DNA from: Arctopsyche grandis
Taxonomy: Eukaryota > Arthropoda > Insecta > Trichoptera > Hydropsychidae
NCBI RefSeq assembly: GCF_051622035.1
Contig: NC_135356.1
Coordinates: 6,428,079 to 6,492,078 of the forward strand
Length of the DNA: 64,000 nt
Direction of reading: 5' to 3'
Part shown: positions 32,395 through 43,300 of the stretch, one piece after another
Position numbering within the stretch: position 1 is the stretch's first letter
Layout of the letters: the number at the start of each line of letters is the position of its first letter
The notes under the pieces: model-generated
What the model saw: the letters and a program-made list of their open reading frames with translations, nothing else
Told to the model about the DNA's origin: nothing
Databases searched by the model: none
Position numbers and translations under genes: made by a program

Positions 32395-32592
32395 TTTTTG
32401 ATTTTTAAATGCTTTTTATTATTACGAAATTATATTCACAATACATCTTACATCTGCTTTAATAGCTACTGATCTACTGATCATTTTCTATTTTACAATT
32501 TATTTTATTTGGTTAGTAATCATAGTATTACATTATTCTAATGTTAATGTACAGCATAATAGGAAAAAGAGCTCAAAAACCTATTTACAATT
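32395..32592 (-). mobile_element. LINE 3' end, minus strand
   Basis: It is the uninterrupted version of the repeat split at 3651: tttaaatgctttttattatt, caatacatcttacatc, gctttaatagctactgatc, atgtacagcataatagga. It serves as an empty-site reference for the MITE at 3651-3967. Confidence 0.7.
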
Positions 32593-33135
32593 ATCGTTAT
32601 GTTATGTTCATACAATTGTCTCATTGACCCTCGCTTTATCTGTGGACTCATTTCGTTACTTCTATACCCTTTAAATAATAAACATCCACCACTTTGAAAA
32701 TCTTTGATACGAATTGTGAAACTAATTGATGCATTGAAATGTACATACATATGTATGTATACGAGCTAGAACTTATGCTTCAAATAATGTATTCGAAAGT
32801 CACATATCTTCGGCATTTGTAATGGAAAGAGTTACGCTAGGCTAAATATCCTTCATTGTTATAACCATTCTGATTAATTTTAACTATCGCATTCAAACTA
32901 CAAAGTTTCGTCACCGCTAAGTTCATATTTTCTATTCATATGTTGTATTATTTATATTGATAAGAGCAGGATGACAATTTTCAATGCACAAAACAATAAG
33001 ATATAATAATTATCACTTAATCAATGGCTCCGCAACAAACTTTATTTACTGAATCGTTTTGCTTGTTTAAACAAAATATAATTACACTTGACACTCTTCG
33101 ACGGACTTTCACTCTGTTAACCCTTACCGGTTAAC
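32593..33135. other. Unassigned AT-rich stretch
   Basis: I see no gene, RNA or repeat match here beyond short simple-sequence runs (acatacatatgtatgtat near 32743). Confidence 0.35.
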
Positions 33136-33139
33136 CCTT

Positions 33140-33712
33140 TGAATGCTGATAAACGTTGATCGGAGTCCATGAGTATAAAATAGGCCGATAGGAGTTGTGT
33201 TTCGAGCAGCTACAAAGTAAACAAGAATACTACCAACTAAGCCTTTCCAGATAGAATTGAAACAAAAATGCATTTAACATGGGTCGTGTAATCCGTGTCA
33301 ATGTTTATAAAGACTGGTTTACACCGGAATTTCTGAATTTATAACCATAGCAGAATTTCCCGATGTAAATCCCCAACTGCTGAGTATTTTAAATTGTGGC
33401 TTGGCATTTAGATTGTGAGCACTACATTTAAACAACAATGAAGAAGATAGAACTAGTTTTGGAAAAATACATTAATTAATAGACTTCTTTTGTTTATTTT
33501 ATATTGTTGCAAGATATGTATATATTAGAGAGTCTAAACACACCTTTACAAAACTCGAAATCCTTGGCGGTAGTTATCTAGGGTTTGTTTGGGTGAGGTA
33601 CAATTTTTATACCTGCTTTCTATTGGATTTCTAAATATGTCTAGTTGGAAATGTTGGCGAAATTTTCAGCGTGGCGGGCTTTCAGCAGAAAAGACGTCAG
33701 CTCTCAAAGGGT
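33140..33712. mobile_element. piggyBac-like MITE, right end worn
   Basis: TTAA at 33136-33139 is followed by ccctttgaatgctgataaac. Near 33697-33712 is cagctctcaaaggg, the inverted partner, but the flanking TTAA has changed to TTTT. It is non-coding, about 573 bp. It has the same end family as 1501-1998 and 27152-28051. Confidence 0.6.
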
Positions 33713-34885
33713 TTTTTGCTCTCAAGAGAGCAAACGTGCATTGTCGTAGTGCAATTAACTGCCTGCATATTCATGCATGTATATTTATCAGTAAGGTTTG
33801 CTATTTTTGAAAATTCGTGAAAAATATTATTAGTGAGGCTACAACTAAAGCCATTTTTTCGTAGTATACGTTTTTGCTTAAAATAAATACGTATTTAAAT
33901 TATAATTTCGTATGATACAGATACAATCGAAAACGCGAAATTCAATTGAAATACGTAATATGCAAATGAAGTTTTCCCAATTGATTACATTAGCGAACGC
34001 AGCTGTTGCGTTTAAACGTGCGCTAATTACGGCCCTGGTTTTTCGCAAGAAAAGCGCTCAAAATAATATTCAAAAACATAAACGAATCTGTGAATATATA
34101 TATATAAATACATATATGTACGTATATGAGAGCGATTTTTTTGTCACAGAATGACTATTTCCTACAGATAATGGGGTATCAGGTGGTTGTATTCGATTAT
34201 GTAGGATTTGCGAAGGGAAAAGTATGGGGGCGAGAATCCAATGAATTATGTGCATTCACTATTTTGTCAGTGACGCAGTTTTATTTTTTCTTTTGATCTT
34301 TATGTTGTATGCACTAGTATATGAAGTACGTAATTATATTTTATTACAGATAAAACAATAATACATTAAAATTATTCGAAACTAAGTGTGATTTCACTTT
34401 TGAATTTCGTTTATATTTACTAACCAAAAAATATTTTTGTATCCAAAGATTTTAGGACTACAACCGCGAGTACAGATCTTTAAATTGACGAAGTTTTATC
34501 TATTAATAATTTGTATTGGAAACAAATGCGTGTAAATTGTATACCGACAGAAACATCGTTTAGTCAGCAGTAAATATTGTTCAGTTTTATTTCATGGTAC
34601 ACATGTACATATGTAGGTATAAAATAAAATAAAAACCTTAATTCATTAATTAATTACTGTATATTTTAATATACAAAGTACTAAATGAAAAGTATAACTG
34701 AATACTATGTATAATGAAGTACTATAATGAAAAGCATAAAAGCTACATATAACGTTTTATCTTTCATCAGTTACATTGTACCCAAAATAATAAATTGACG
34801 ATCGAACTTTGTTCATGTACCAACTACGTAAATATAAAGAATTCCTAATATAAGTATTCTCAATGCTCTATGTATGCATGTATAT
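33713..34885. other. Unassigned stretch with a possible conserved element
   Basis: 33945-34060 has balanced composition, no repeat match seen, and words such as gcgctaattacggcc and agcgaacgcagctgttgcg (homeodomain-type TAATTA core). It reads as a candidate regulatory element, not coding. The rest is AT-rich. Confidence 0.35.
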
Positions 34886-34887
34886 AC

Positions 34888-35105
34888 GGGTCTACGTGAC
34901 GAGCCAGAATGTTAAATTACAGAAAACATAAATATCGGAAGGCAAAGATCGAAAATCGAAAGATCTTAAGTCGAAAGATCAATAAAAAAGGGCGCATGCT
35001 AAACAGTACATACTCACGTACATACTCACTTAATTTGCGCGAGCAGGATACAACAGGAACAAGAGGAACAGGCTTTTCCTCCCGTATTAATGTGCGCGCG
35101 CAGAG
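34888..35105. mobile_element. Partial foldback element (gggtctac family)
   Basis: It starts gggtctacgtgacgagcc and contains aaatatcggaaggcaaagat, gatcttaagtcgaaagat and ggatacaacaggaacaagag, as in 54998-55370. The right arm is missing after ttaatgtgcgcgcgcag. Confidence 0.65.
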
Positions 35106-35107
35106 TC

Positions 35108-36103
<996 letters not shown>

Positions 36104-36209
36104 CGCATTCACTCAATATATACATTCATTCAATATATATGTATATCGAAGAAAGGAACGGCAACAAAATGAAGTTTTCCGGTGTACAGCCCTTTTAATA
36201 GGGTGAAAA

Positions 36210-36430
36210 CATTGATGTATAATATACTAGATCCGCCCTCACGTGTTATACCTGTCTCCCTTTTGGCGCATGCACAGTTTCTCTTAGTAGGTAGGTAGGT
36301 ACCGCTGCGTCGTAGGGAAAAAAACCCAACTTCCCCGGTAGTTAAACCCCCCGCACCCCTCAGTTAGTGAAGACAAGATCTCCGACCAAAATCACACGTC
36401 TGGGCCCATCTAGTGTATTATACATCAATG
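36210..36430. mobile_element. hAT-like MITE, CATTGATGTATAATA family (221 bp)
   Basis: Ends cattgatgtataata and tattatacatcaatg are perfectly inverted. The 8-bp flanks are ggtgaaaa (36202-36209) and ggtgaaag (36431-36438). It is an inverted copy of 58236-58475 (shared cttccccggtagttaaac, gaagacaagatctccgacc). It is non-coding. Confidence 0.87.
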
Positions 36431-36544
36431 GGTGAAAGTCACAGCATCGATGATATGATTTTGTGAAATCGCCTGTTGAAAGTCAACGGGCAGATACGCT
36501 GGTTTATATTATACAAGATGTGTATATAAATGTATAATATTTGA

Positions 36545-36900
36545 GTGATTCCATTTGAGCTCGAACAGCTTGGGGGCTTCTCGCTAAATGTGCGCTAAAG
36601 TTATCGCATTAAGAGCGCGGCGCGGCGTATTGGCGCCAGATGTGGCGAAAGCCCGCGAAATTAAGGCGCTGGTTTTGGCGGAACCGAAACCGGAACCGAA
36701 ACCGCGGGACGTGCGGCCGCGCTCAATTAATCTGAGGCCCAGCCCGCCAGCGATTAGCGCCAGCTGTCAGCTGAGATGCGTTATTTATTGGACACTCAAC
36801 CACCCGCCACCTCCCACCACCCACCAAGCCACCCACCCATCCACCCACCCACCCATCCACCCACCCACCCACCCACCCCATCCGCGTCACCGTCTTTCCA
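36545..36900. other. GC-rich island with CCCA/CCCATCCA run
   Basis: 36560-36780 is strongly GC-richer than the surroundings (gcgcggcgcggcgtattgg, gtgcggccgcgctcaatta, cagctgtcagctg) with no repeat match noticed. Then comes a (CCCA)-type run at 36800-36875. The open frame through it is proline- and basic-rich with no family resemblance, so I read it as regulatory or low-complexity sequence. Confidence 0.4.
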
Positions 36901-37082
36901 CTGGAAATTTTCGCTTACGAGCACATATTTACATACATATCTACAAGTTCTCTGTCGAATATGAAAATAAGTTTAGAAAATAGCAACGGATAAACCAACG
37001 GATGAATAATATATGTAGCATTTTGACGAACTATTGCCTCGAATCTGGGGCAAGGGTGGTTAATTTTTTTTCTAATATATAT

Positions 37083-37228
37083 CTAGCCACACTTCTGGCT
37101 TAATGGTAGCGTGTATGTTTAGCACCACGTGATCAGTGGGTTCGATCCGCCATACTGCTGGTTAGATTTGGGGGTATTTGTGACTCCAAATCGATCGTTT
37201 CTTATCAGAGTTTGTCAATTGTATCTGA
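37083..37228 (+). mobile_element. SINE fragment, plus strand
   Basis: The head (gccacacttctggcttaatgg) and B-box-like gtgggttcgatccg are followed by the body with atcgatcgtttcttatcaga. It stops at ctgatcat, where the next element starts. Confidence 0.75.
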
Positions 37229-37230
37229 TC

Positions 37231-37366
37231 ATTAAAGCCCGGACCAAGAAGGTGCCGCGTATTGTTCAAATGTTGTAAATGCATTGTTAAAGGTTTGCCG
37301 AACCTTTTTTATAAAGGATTTACAACAATGGAACAATGAGCGGCCCCTTGGCTATTCTACCTCTAC
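37231..37366. mobile_element. TAGAGGTAGG-family MITE inserted in a SINE
   Basis: It starts taaagcccggacc and ends ctattctacctcta. gatcat is present on both sides (37223, 37368), probably the remains of an 8-bp duplication. The interior is family-typical (caaatgttgtaaatgcattg, gtttgccgaac). Most closely related to the second array member at 10882. Confidence 0.78.
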
Positions 37367-37377
37367 CGATCATTGTT

Positions 37378-37870
37378 TATTTTTTTATTTTTACATACAT
37401 ATTTTCACATACATATATACAAATATACCAGGAAGGCTTAACAGGTAAACCCCAAATGCGCCTTCCTGGTCCACATAATTATTACATAGATACATGTAAA
37501 TCTAAATATCTGACATCTATGGTCAGTATATGTACATATATTACAAACATCGTATTAATACGATGAATAACTTTCATGTAACAATAAGAATTTTATATTC
37601 GATAAACAACCACAGAGACATCTATGGTGAGCAATATGGCGAAACCTAAAATATAACAATAACTAAAGGTTCGCAACAGAAAATTGGGAAGGAAACGCCA
37701 ATTTTACAGGAATCGTTTCAATGAAAATCAGAAAAATTGGCAAATTCTGATAAGAAACGATCGACCTAGACAAATCAAGGTCTGGCCAACGGCGAGACTT
37801 AGAGGGGAATCGAACTCGTAACATCAAGTACGAAATAATTCAACATTCACCACTAGACCACGCCGCTGGT
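37378..37870 (-). mobile_element. Full-length tRNA-derived SINE, minus strand
   Basis: The minus strand shows the head (ccagcggcgtggtctagtgg), B box region (gttcgattcccc), the body with gatcgtttcttatcagaa, and a tail with catagatgtc. The terminal stem-loop (accaggaaggcgc ... gccttcctggtat) and an A/T-rich tail follow. The head is closer to a tRNA than in other copies. Confidence 0.82.
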
Positions 37871-38029
37871 TAAACGGTTGAAACGGTTCCTCAATAATTG
37901 CCAAAAAAATAATCCTACCTGCTGTCACAAATCTTCTGTATTAATATATTTACAATTTGTAAAAAATTATATACAAGTCTAAAAAATCCATCAATGATTA
38001 ATTAATAAATTATTTGTTGATTTCATGTT

Positions 38030-38085
38030 CTTCAGCTTCTCAAAATATGGTGATTTATGTAATAAAAATGCTGCATTGTTTGTAA
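38030..38085 (+). mobile_element. SINE tail fragment
   Basis: gatttatgtaataaaaatgc and tgcattgtttgtaatt match the last SINE segment at 40850-40885. The expected hairpin (ggccaggaaggc) is replaced by the foldback element at 38086. Confidence 0.6.
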
Positions 38086-38490
38086 TTAATTGGGATGCGG
38101 TGCATCCGCTCTAAAATCGCCAGACAAATTGAACGACAGATTAACGGACGGCTGCTTTAAATGCAATTCTCATCTTCTCGAATGATAGATTGCACATCAG
38201 ATGACGGGTAACCTTTTGATGTGCACAGATGCAATTATTAAAATGGTAATTATTAAAATTGAGTTGGATCTTTAAAGGGGAGTTTAATAAGGCAAGATTC
38301 GATAAGTTCCGAATCTTGCCTTACTCGCCAGAAAGATCCAACTCAATTTTAATAATTGCATCTGTGCACATCGAAAGGTTACTCGTCATCTGATGTGCAA
38401 TCTATCATTCGAGAAAACGAGAATAACGAGAAGCTGCCGTTCTGTTAATCTGGCGATTTTAGAGCGGATGCACCAAACCCAATTAATTGT
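38086..38490. mobile_element. Foldback element with long arms, about 405 bp
   Basis: Left and right arms are inverted over about 190 bp: taattgggatgcggtgcat / attgggtttggtgcat, atccgctctaaaatcgccag, aatgatagattgcacatcag, gtgcacagatgcaattatt, gttggatctttaaag-like. The centre is a further small hairpin (ggcaagattcgataagttcc ... gaatcttgcc). It is non-coding. Confidence 0.8.
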
Positions 38491-38499
38491 CAAGCTTTC

Positions 38500-38760
38500 C
38501 TAGTATTTATTTATTTAAAGTTTGGACCGTTGTAGCATTACAGGAATTCCTAATGCCCCACAATGGTCAAAAATATAACAGAAAAGACAAGAAACAAAAT
38601 AATCAATTAGACATAACAAAAACAAAACATATATATACAAAAACAACTAAAAATAATAATTATTATTATTATATATCGTTTATCGTCTTGAATTCATTCT
38701 ATGTTTACAAGGTTTTTGTATTTCGTAATATATTTCGTAGTTTATACATATCTATGTAAA
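38500..38760 (-). mobile_element. LINE 3' end with stem-loop, minus strand
   Basis: ttatttatttaaag (tail) then the loop gaccgttgtagcattacagg ... ccccacaatggtc, and the UTR reading aaaacaaaacatata. Same family as 20569-20835. Stem mismatches show it is older. Confidence 0.68.
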
Positions 38761-38889
38761 AATAAAATAATAAAGTGGCGTGCAGTATTATTGATCGTAT
38801 AAGGTACGATTTGGAATATTTTTTTAAACATTGCAATAAATTTGTCAGACATGTTATTTTTATTCATATTTTAAATCTATTTTTTTTTA

Positions 38890-38960
38890 TTTTATTCATA
38901 TATTTATACCAGGAAGCCTAACAGGTAAATCGGACGCACCTTCTTGGCCAATAAAATAAA
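38890..38960 (-). mobile_element. SINE 3' hairpin fragment
   Basis: taccaggaagcctaacaggt ... gcaccttcttggcc is the reversed SINE end with several changes. The body is missing. Confidence 0.6.
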
Positions 38961-38999
38961 ATTTAAGTTTCTTGTAATTTTAAGTGTCTATTGTTATAG

Positions 39000-39600
39000 T
39001 TTTCTACTAGCATTTTTTGCCCGTTGAAAGTGTATTGTGTTTTCCCACAGAATCACGTGGGAAAACACAGTATTTTAATTTGTATTCAATGATTTGTAAT
39101 GAATGTACATACAAAATGTGTATTATTATGTTATGAAAATCGTATCGAAAAGTGAACACTTTGCACCGAAGGGGATATCGCATCGTGGGGGTATTAAGGG
39201 GGTGTATAGGTGGGTAGGGTAAGGGGTAGTTGCGGATGCGGCAAATCTCCGTTGGACAGACGTCATTAGGACGAGCGGCTTTGATATTGCGAAAGTTTCC
39301 CGTTATGACGTGATCAGAATCGTCTCCCTTATGTTCGCGAGGGGTTTGTTTGTCAACTTTCACCCCCCCCCCTAGTAGGGCCATTTACACCCACCCACCC
39401 TAGAAGAAGAGGCCCATTTGACCCACGCGTGTCGAAACGGTGTCACGCAGCGTGTCAACGCAACGACCATATTTCAAAATCATCCACGAGAAAATATTCC
39501 CTGTAATAAATTTTATTGAATTTATTTTATTCAATCAATTATGCACACTCGTCTAACAGATTGCTCCAACGCGACGAGTGTGCTATACAGATTAAGAATT
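39000..39600. other. Unassigned stretch with GC-richer core
   Basis: 39150-39470 is GC-richer with a C run at 39361-39372 and no repeat match noticed. A minus-strand open frame (39007-39384) has no recognisable domain and is not called. Confidence 0.35.
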
Positions 39601-39639
39601 ATTAATTATACATACAGGTATACAGCTATTTATTCACAC

Positions 39640-39998
39640 TAAACATGACATCTATTGTCAAACATACATAGTACAGAAGTATTATAAGTATTATACAAAG
39701 CAAATACAAACATCGATTAACATTCACAGAGACATCTATGGACAAATTTGCAGCATTTATACAAGTCAGCGAAAATCGAGATGATGAATAACTCAAATAA
39801 TTGCTAGATATAGGACAGGGTTGCCAATTTGTTGGAACAGTTTCAATGAAATCAGAAAAATTGACAAACTTTAAAAAGGAAACGATCGACCTTCCAGTCA
39901 CATTTCTAAGGTCTGGCCAGCAGCACGCACCAGGGATAGAACCCGTGACCACATAATTGAAAGCATTACATGCTAACCATTGATCTATGCTGCTGGAT
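39640..39998 (-). mobile_element. tRNA-derived SINE, minus strand
   Basis: The minus strand has the head ccagcagcatagatcaatgg, B-box-like gggttctatccctgg, the body with gatcgtttcct, the link ttgaaactgttccaac, and tail pieces (catagatgtctctgtg). It is the reference for where the hAT MITE entered the copy at 57850. Confidence 0.8.
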
Positions 39999-40276
39999 AT
40001 TTGTATTTATATATTTAAATACGAATATTTGCTTTTGTTAATACGTTATGAAGTTTTTTTTTTGTATATGAATACCAAAATTTTAATTCTACATTATGAA
40101 AGAGTTATATATTTTTTTCAATTTTCTCACAGAAAGGCCAATAGCCAGACAAAGCCAAAAAATCTGATTATTGGTTATATGTATATAATAAACTAGAATC
40201 TTGAATTAATGAGATGGTCAGAATTAATGCCCAGAGCATGAAAATTCGTGCTTGTAGAAAGGAAAAAATATTATTA

Positions 40277-40584
40277 TACACAAAACACGTCCGACTGCAC
40301 GCACGTATCGCATATCTTTGTCATCGGCGGCCGCATCCACTTCAAAGCACGCGCAGTATCTCGTGTCGTCTCGCTCGCTCTGCTGGTTTATTTAGCAAAG
40401 TTACACGATATGCGAAACGCGCTCTTATTTCAACTACGAAAAAATATTAATATTATATATATCCGTCAAAAAAAACACTGACAGAGTGAGTAAGATGACA
40501 CAAAACACGGCGCGCGCTCTGGTGGGAATGTGGCCAACGACATGAGAACGCGAAGCGTGCGTGCAGTCGGACGTGTTTTGTGTA
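40277..40584. mobile_element. Element with perfect 29-bp inverted ends (308 bp)
   Basis: 40277-40305 (tacacaaaacacgtccgact...) is the exact reverse complement of 40556-40584. The interior is CpG-rich for this window (ggcggccgcatccac, gtcgtctcgctcgctctgc) and non-coding. Target duplication is unclear, so the superfamily is unassigned. Confidence 0.78.
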
Positions 40585-40599
40585 CAGCTACAAAGTACA

Positions 40600-40790
40600 G
40601 GCATAAATTTTCGTGCACCGGGTCACTAGTATTTTAAGAAATGAAGTCGAAAGGTCTGTCATAGATTATGAAAAACTCATATTTTATGTAATCGCCTTAA
40701 TCTGCTTGTGTGTTTGTGAGTGTGTAAATAACGCTCTCCGTACATACATACGTCACAGTTAAAACACTGCCAATATAAAAATAATAATAA
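40600..40790 (+). repeat. Interspersed repeat, inverted copy of the 8.3-8.7 kb repeat
   Basis: It shares aaattttcgtgcaccggg, cactagtattttaagaaatg, cgaaaggtctgtcat and gtaatcgccttaatctgc with 8255-8690. It then joins the composite repeat (ataacgctctccgtac, cacagttaaaacactgcc) seen at 30990. Confidence 0.6.
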
Positions 40791-40833
40791 TAATAACTTT
40801 TATTCCTGGCGATAGGAAGAATAGTGCAATCCC

Positions 40834-40935
40834 CATGTCTCGTAATTCAGAGATTTATGTAATAAAAATACTGCATTGTTTGTAATTGGCCAAGAAGGCG
40901 CATTGGGGTTTACCTATTAGGCCTTCCAGATGTAG
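40834..40935 (+). mobile_element. SINE tail with stem-loop
   Basis: tctcgtaattcagag, gtaataaaaatactgcattg and the stem-loop ggccaagaaggcgc ... ggccttcca. Only the last 100 bp of a SINE remain. Confidence 0.72.
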
Positions 40936-40939
40936 ATTT

Positions 40940-41902
40940 TATTTTTTTATTTATTTTATTACAGTTTATACCAGGAAGGCCTTACAGGTAAACCTCAATG
41001 CACCTTCCTGCCCAATTACAAACAATACATCATTTTTATTATACAAGTCGCTGAATTACGAGACACTGAAAACTCGCAATTAACGAGACATCTATGATTT
41101 GTACATAAATTGTATTGCACATTAATCATACTCAAATAGTGGTGACATGGTAGGTAGGATGGATTTTTAGCCAATTTTTAATCGGGAACCGTTTCAACAA
41201 TGAAATCAGAGATTTGGCAAACTCTGATATGACATGGAGCACAAATATCCAGGTCTCATCAGCAGCATTTATCAGATATACTCAGAAAAATTATTTTCAA
41301 TCGAGGTCAGCTCATATTTTATTTTTATTTTTTATTTTATTTAACATATTAGCCACAGTGACATTACAGAGAGCTCACTGTGGCCGGTCATTAAATAATA
41401 ATAGCATGATAACAATAATAATTACTTATAATAATAACAATATTAACAAAACATCATTTAAATCGTCAAATCATAAGATAATAAGAATCATTCATATTTA
41501 TAATTGGCAAAATCAACCACTGGCATTCCTCAACAACCACTCAACCAGATTAGCATATTTTATATTGAAGAGCTCAAATTCACCAGAAATCCGGTTGAGC
41601 AGATATATGGCCCTAGATATAGGAGCCGTTGCCAACATATTTGTGCGAGCCACAGGAGGAACAAACAAATTACGATTCCTCAAGTCCCTGAATTTAGTAG
41701 GTGCATAAAACCTAGTAAATTGTGTATTATCCCATTCAACAGCTTAAAAAAGTGCCTTTCCAGCAACATATTCCGACGAGACTCCAATGAGTTGAAACCT
41801 AACGCCCCTAATAGGAATGCACTAGGATCGAACTCATGGGATCGAACCCAGCGCCTCTCGGTGTTAGGCAGAAGTTTAAACACCGAGCTATGCTGCTGGC
41901 TG
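40940..41902 (-). mobile_element. SINE, minus strand, split by a LINE fragment
   Basis: 40940-41313 holds the hairpin (taccaggaaggcc ... gcaccttcctg), tail and body. 41827-41902 holds the head (gggatcgaacccagcg, accgagctatgctgctggc). The two halves join exactly at the gctca position of the SINE consensus; ctcat occurs at both junctions, a probable target duplication of the inserted LINE. Confidence 0.83.
41314..41826 (-). mobile_element. 5'-truncated LINE (jockey/CR1-like), RT C-terminus and 3' hairpin
   Basis: The minus-strand frame near 41830-41690 reads GFNSLESRRNMLLERHFF and KLLNG, a pattern typical of the C-terminal region of non-LTR reverse transcriptases; later frames shift. It ends in a stem-loop ggccacagtgagc ... 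gtcactgtggct and an AT-rich tail. Total about 513 bp, inserted into the SINE above. Confidence 0.7.
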
Positions 41903-41934
41903 TACACATATACATTTATGTAGTATATATGTAA

Positions 41935-42095
41935 TAAAAAAACAAAATAATAATATATACTGTTTTTTTTACCAATATTTCCTCTTGGATAAGAGTCCAC
42001 GAGCATCTAGCGCCATCTCCTGAATTAAATCATAATTATTTCTATTGTTGTTTTGTATTGTTTATATGTAGGTAGGTAGGTAGTTTTTACTTATA
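41935..42095 (+). repeat. Fragment of the composite repeat
   Basis: tactgttttttttaccaata, tttcctcttgg, cgccatctcctgaa and tttatatgtaggtaggtag match the distal part of the repeats at 20970-21115 and 31170-31290. Confidence 0.55.
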
Positions 42096-42630
42096 ATACA
42101 CCCGATGAAATTTTCATCGGGTCTATCAATAGTCTGCTAATATGTCACCGTTACTGCTATAATATTGGGGTGACCAGCCGGTGTCACTTATATTTTTAAA
42201 AATACGGTTTCAGCCCATATTGGGTCACCAAGCCCCTCTTATATTAGAAACCACGAGAGAGTCCCCATTCTAAAGTCTCGTCGCCCCCACGGCGTTTACC
42301 GGTGGCGTAGCTCCCGCGGGACGCGCTTCTGCCCCAATTTAGTGGCCCCCCCACACTCCCCCTTGTAATCCACGTTGAAATATTAATACCCCGTGTTGAT
42401 CCAATAAGATTATTTGCCGCCATATCCGCTGCACTCCAGTCATTACTCATTTTCGGGGATTACGCACTATTTATTACGTTCAACCGACAACGACGGTACA
42501 CGCATAAAATACGACAATAATATGAAAGTTTCGGTATGTTTTTTCGCACTTAACAATATAATATAATTATTTCAGATTGTAGAATGATTTCTTTCAATTT
42601 CAATACTATAACTTATACTATGCTCTGCTT
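42096..42630. other. Unassigned stretch with GC-richer core
   Basis: It contains a hairpin (cccgatgaaattttcatcggg, near 42103) and ggtgaccagccggtgtcac near 42170. A minus-strand open frame at 42450-42244 (68 aa, starting MSNDWSAADMAANN) has no family I know. It could be a small element or a first exon. Confidence 0.35.
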
Positions 42631-42634
42631 AATT

Positions 42635-42840
42635 GTAAATAGGTTTTTGAACACTTTTTCCTATTATGCTGTACATTAACATTAGAATAATAATATACTA
42701 TGATTACTAACCAAATTAAATTAAATTGTAAAATAGAAAATGATCAGTAGATCAGTAGCTATTAAAATATTAAAAAAGATATAAGACATATTGTGAGCAT
42801 AATTTCGTAATAATAAAAATCATTTAAAAATCAAATACTA
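42635..42840 (+). mobile_element. LINE 3' end, plus strand
   Basis: taaataggtttttgaaca, cctattatgctgtacattaa, gatcagtagatcagtagcta, aataataaaaatcatttaaa. It is a tail-only copy of the LINE that follows. Confidence 0.7.
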
Positions 42841-42845
42841 TGCTC

Positions 42846-43300
42846 TGCATGCCATATACATATAATATTCATTTTGTTACATATGTACATTACTATCAAA
42901 CTAACTAGTAGATTCTATGACAGAATCACTAATAACCATACCAACACACTTGTGAAGAGTATCGGTGATTACAACAAATTGTCTATACCCTTCAGGTATA
43001 AACACAGATTACCGAAACATAATCTGCTTTATATTGTCGACTTTAGAGAGTCTTTAATTCATATTTTGTATTAAATTTATTATGAGCATTTATAAGAATT
43101 GTAAATAGGTTTTTGAGCTCTTTTTCCTATTATGCTGTACATTAACATTAGAATAATACAACACTATGATTACTATCAAAATTAAATTGAAATTGTAAAA
43201 TGGAAAACGATCAGTAGATCAGTAGCTATTTAAATAGATATAAGATGTATTGTGAATATAATTTCGTAATAATAAAAAGCATTTAAAAATAAAAATCAAT
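42846..43300 (+). mobile_element. LINE fragment (jockey-like): ORF C-terminus plus 3' UTR
   Basis: A plus-strand frame (42874-43074) reads SRFYDRITNNHTNTLVKSIG and PKHNLLY, typical of the last residues of jockey-type ORF2. It is followed by the 3' UTR that defines the family (43100-43300) and an AATAAA-containing end. All upstream ORF is missing. Confidence 0.68.

Noticed and set aside
36588..36983. 131-aa open frame, Pro/His-rich
   Set aside because: Its second half is a CCCA-type repeat and the first half has no domain or splice context; treated as a GC-rich non-coding island.
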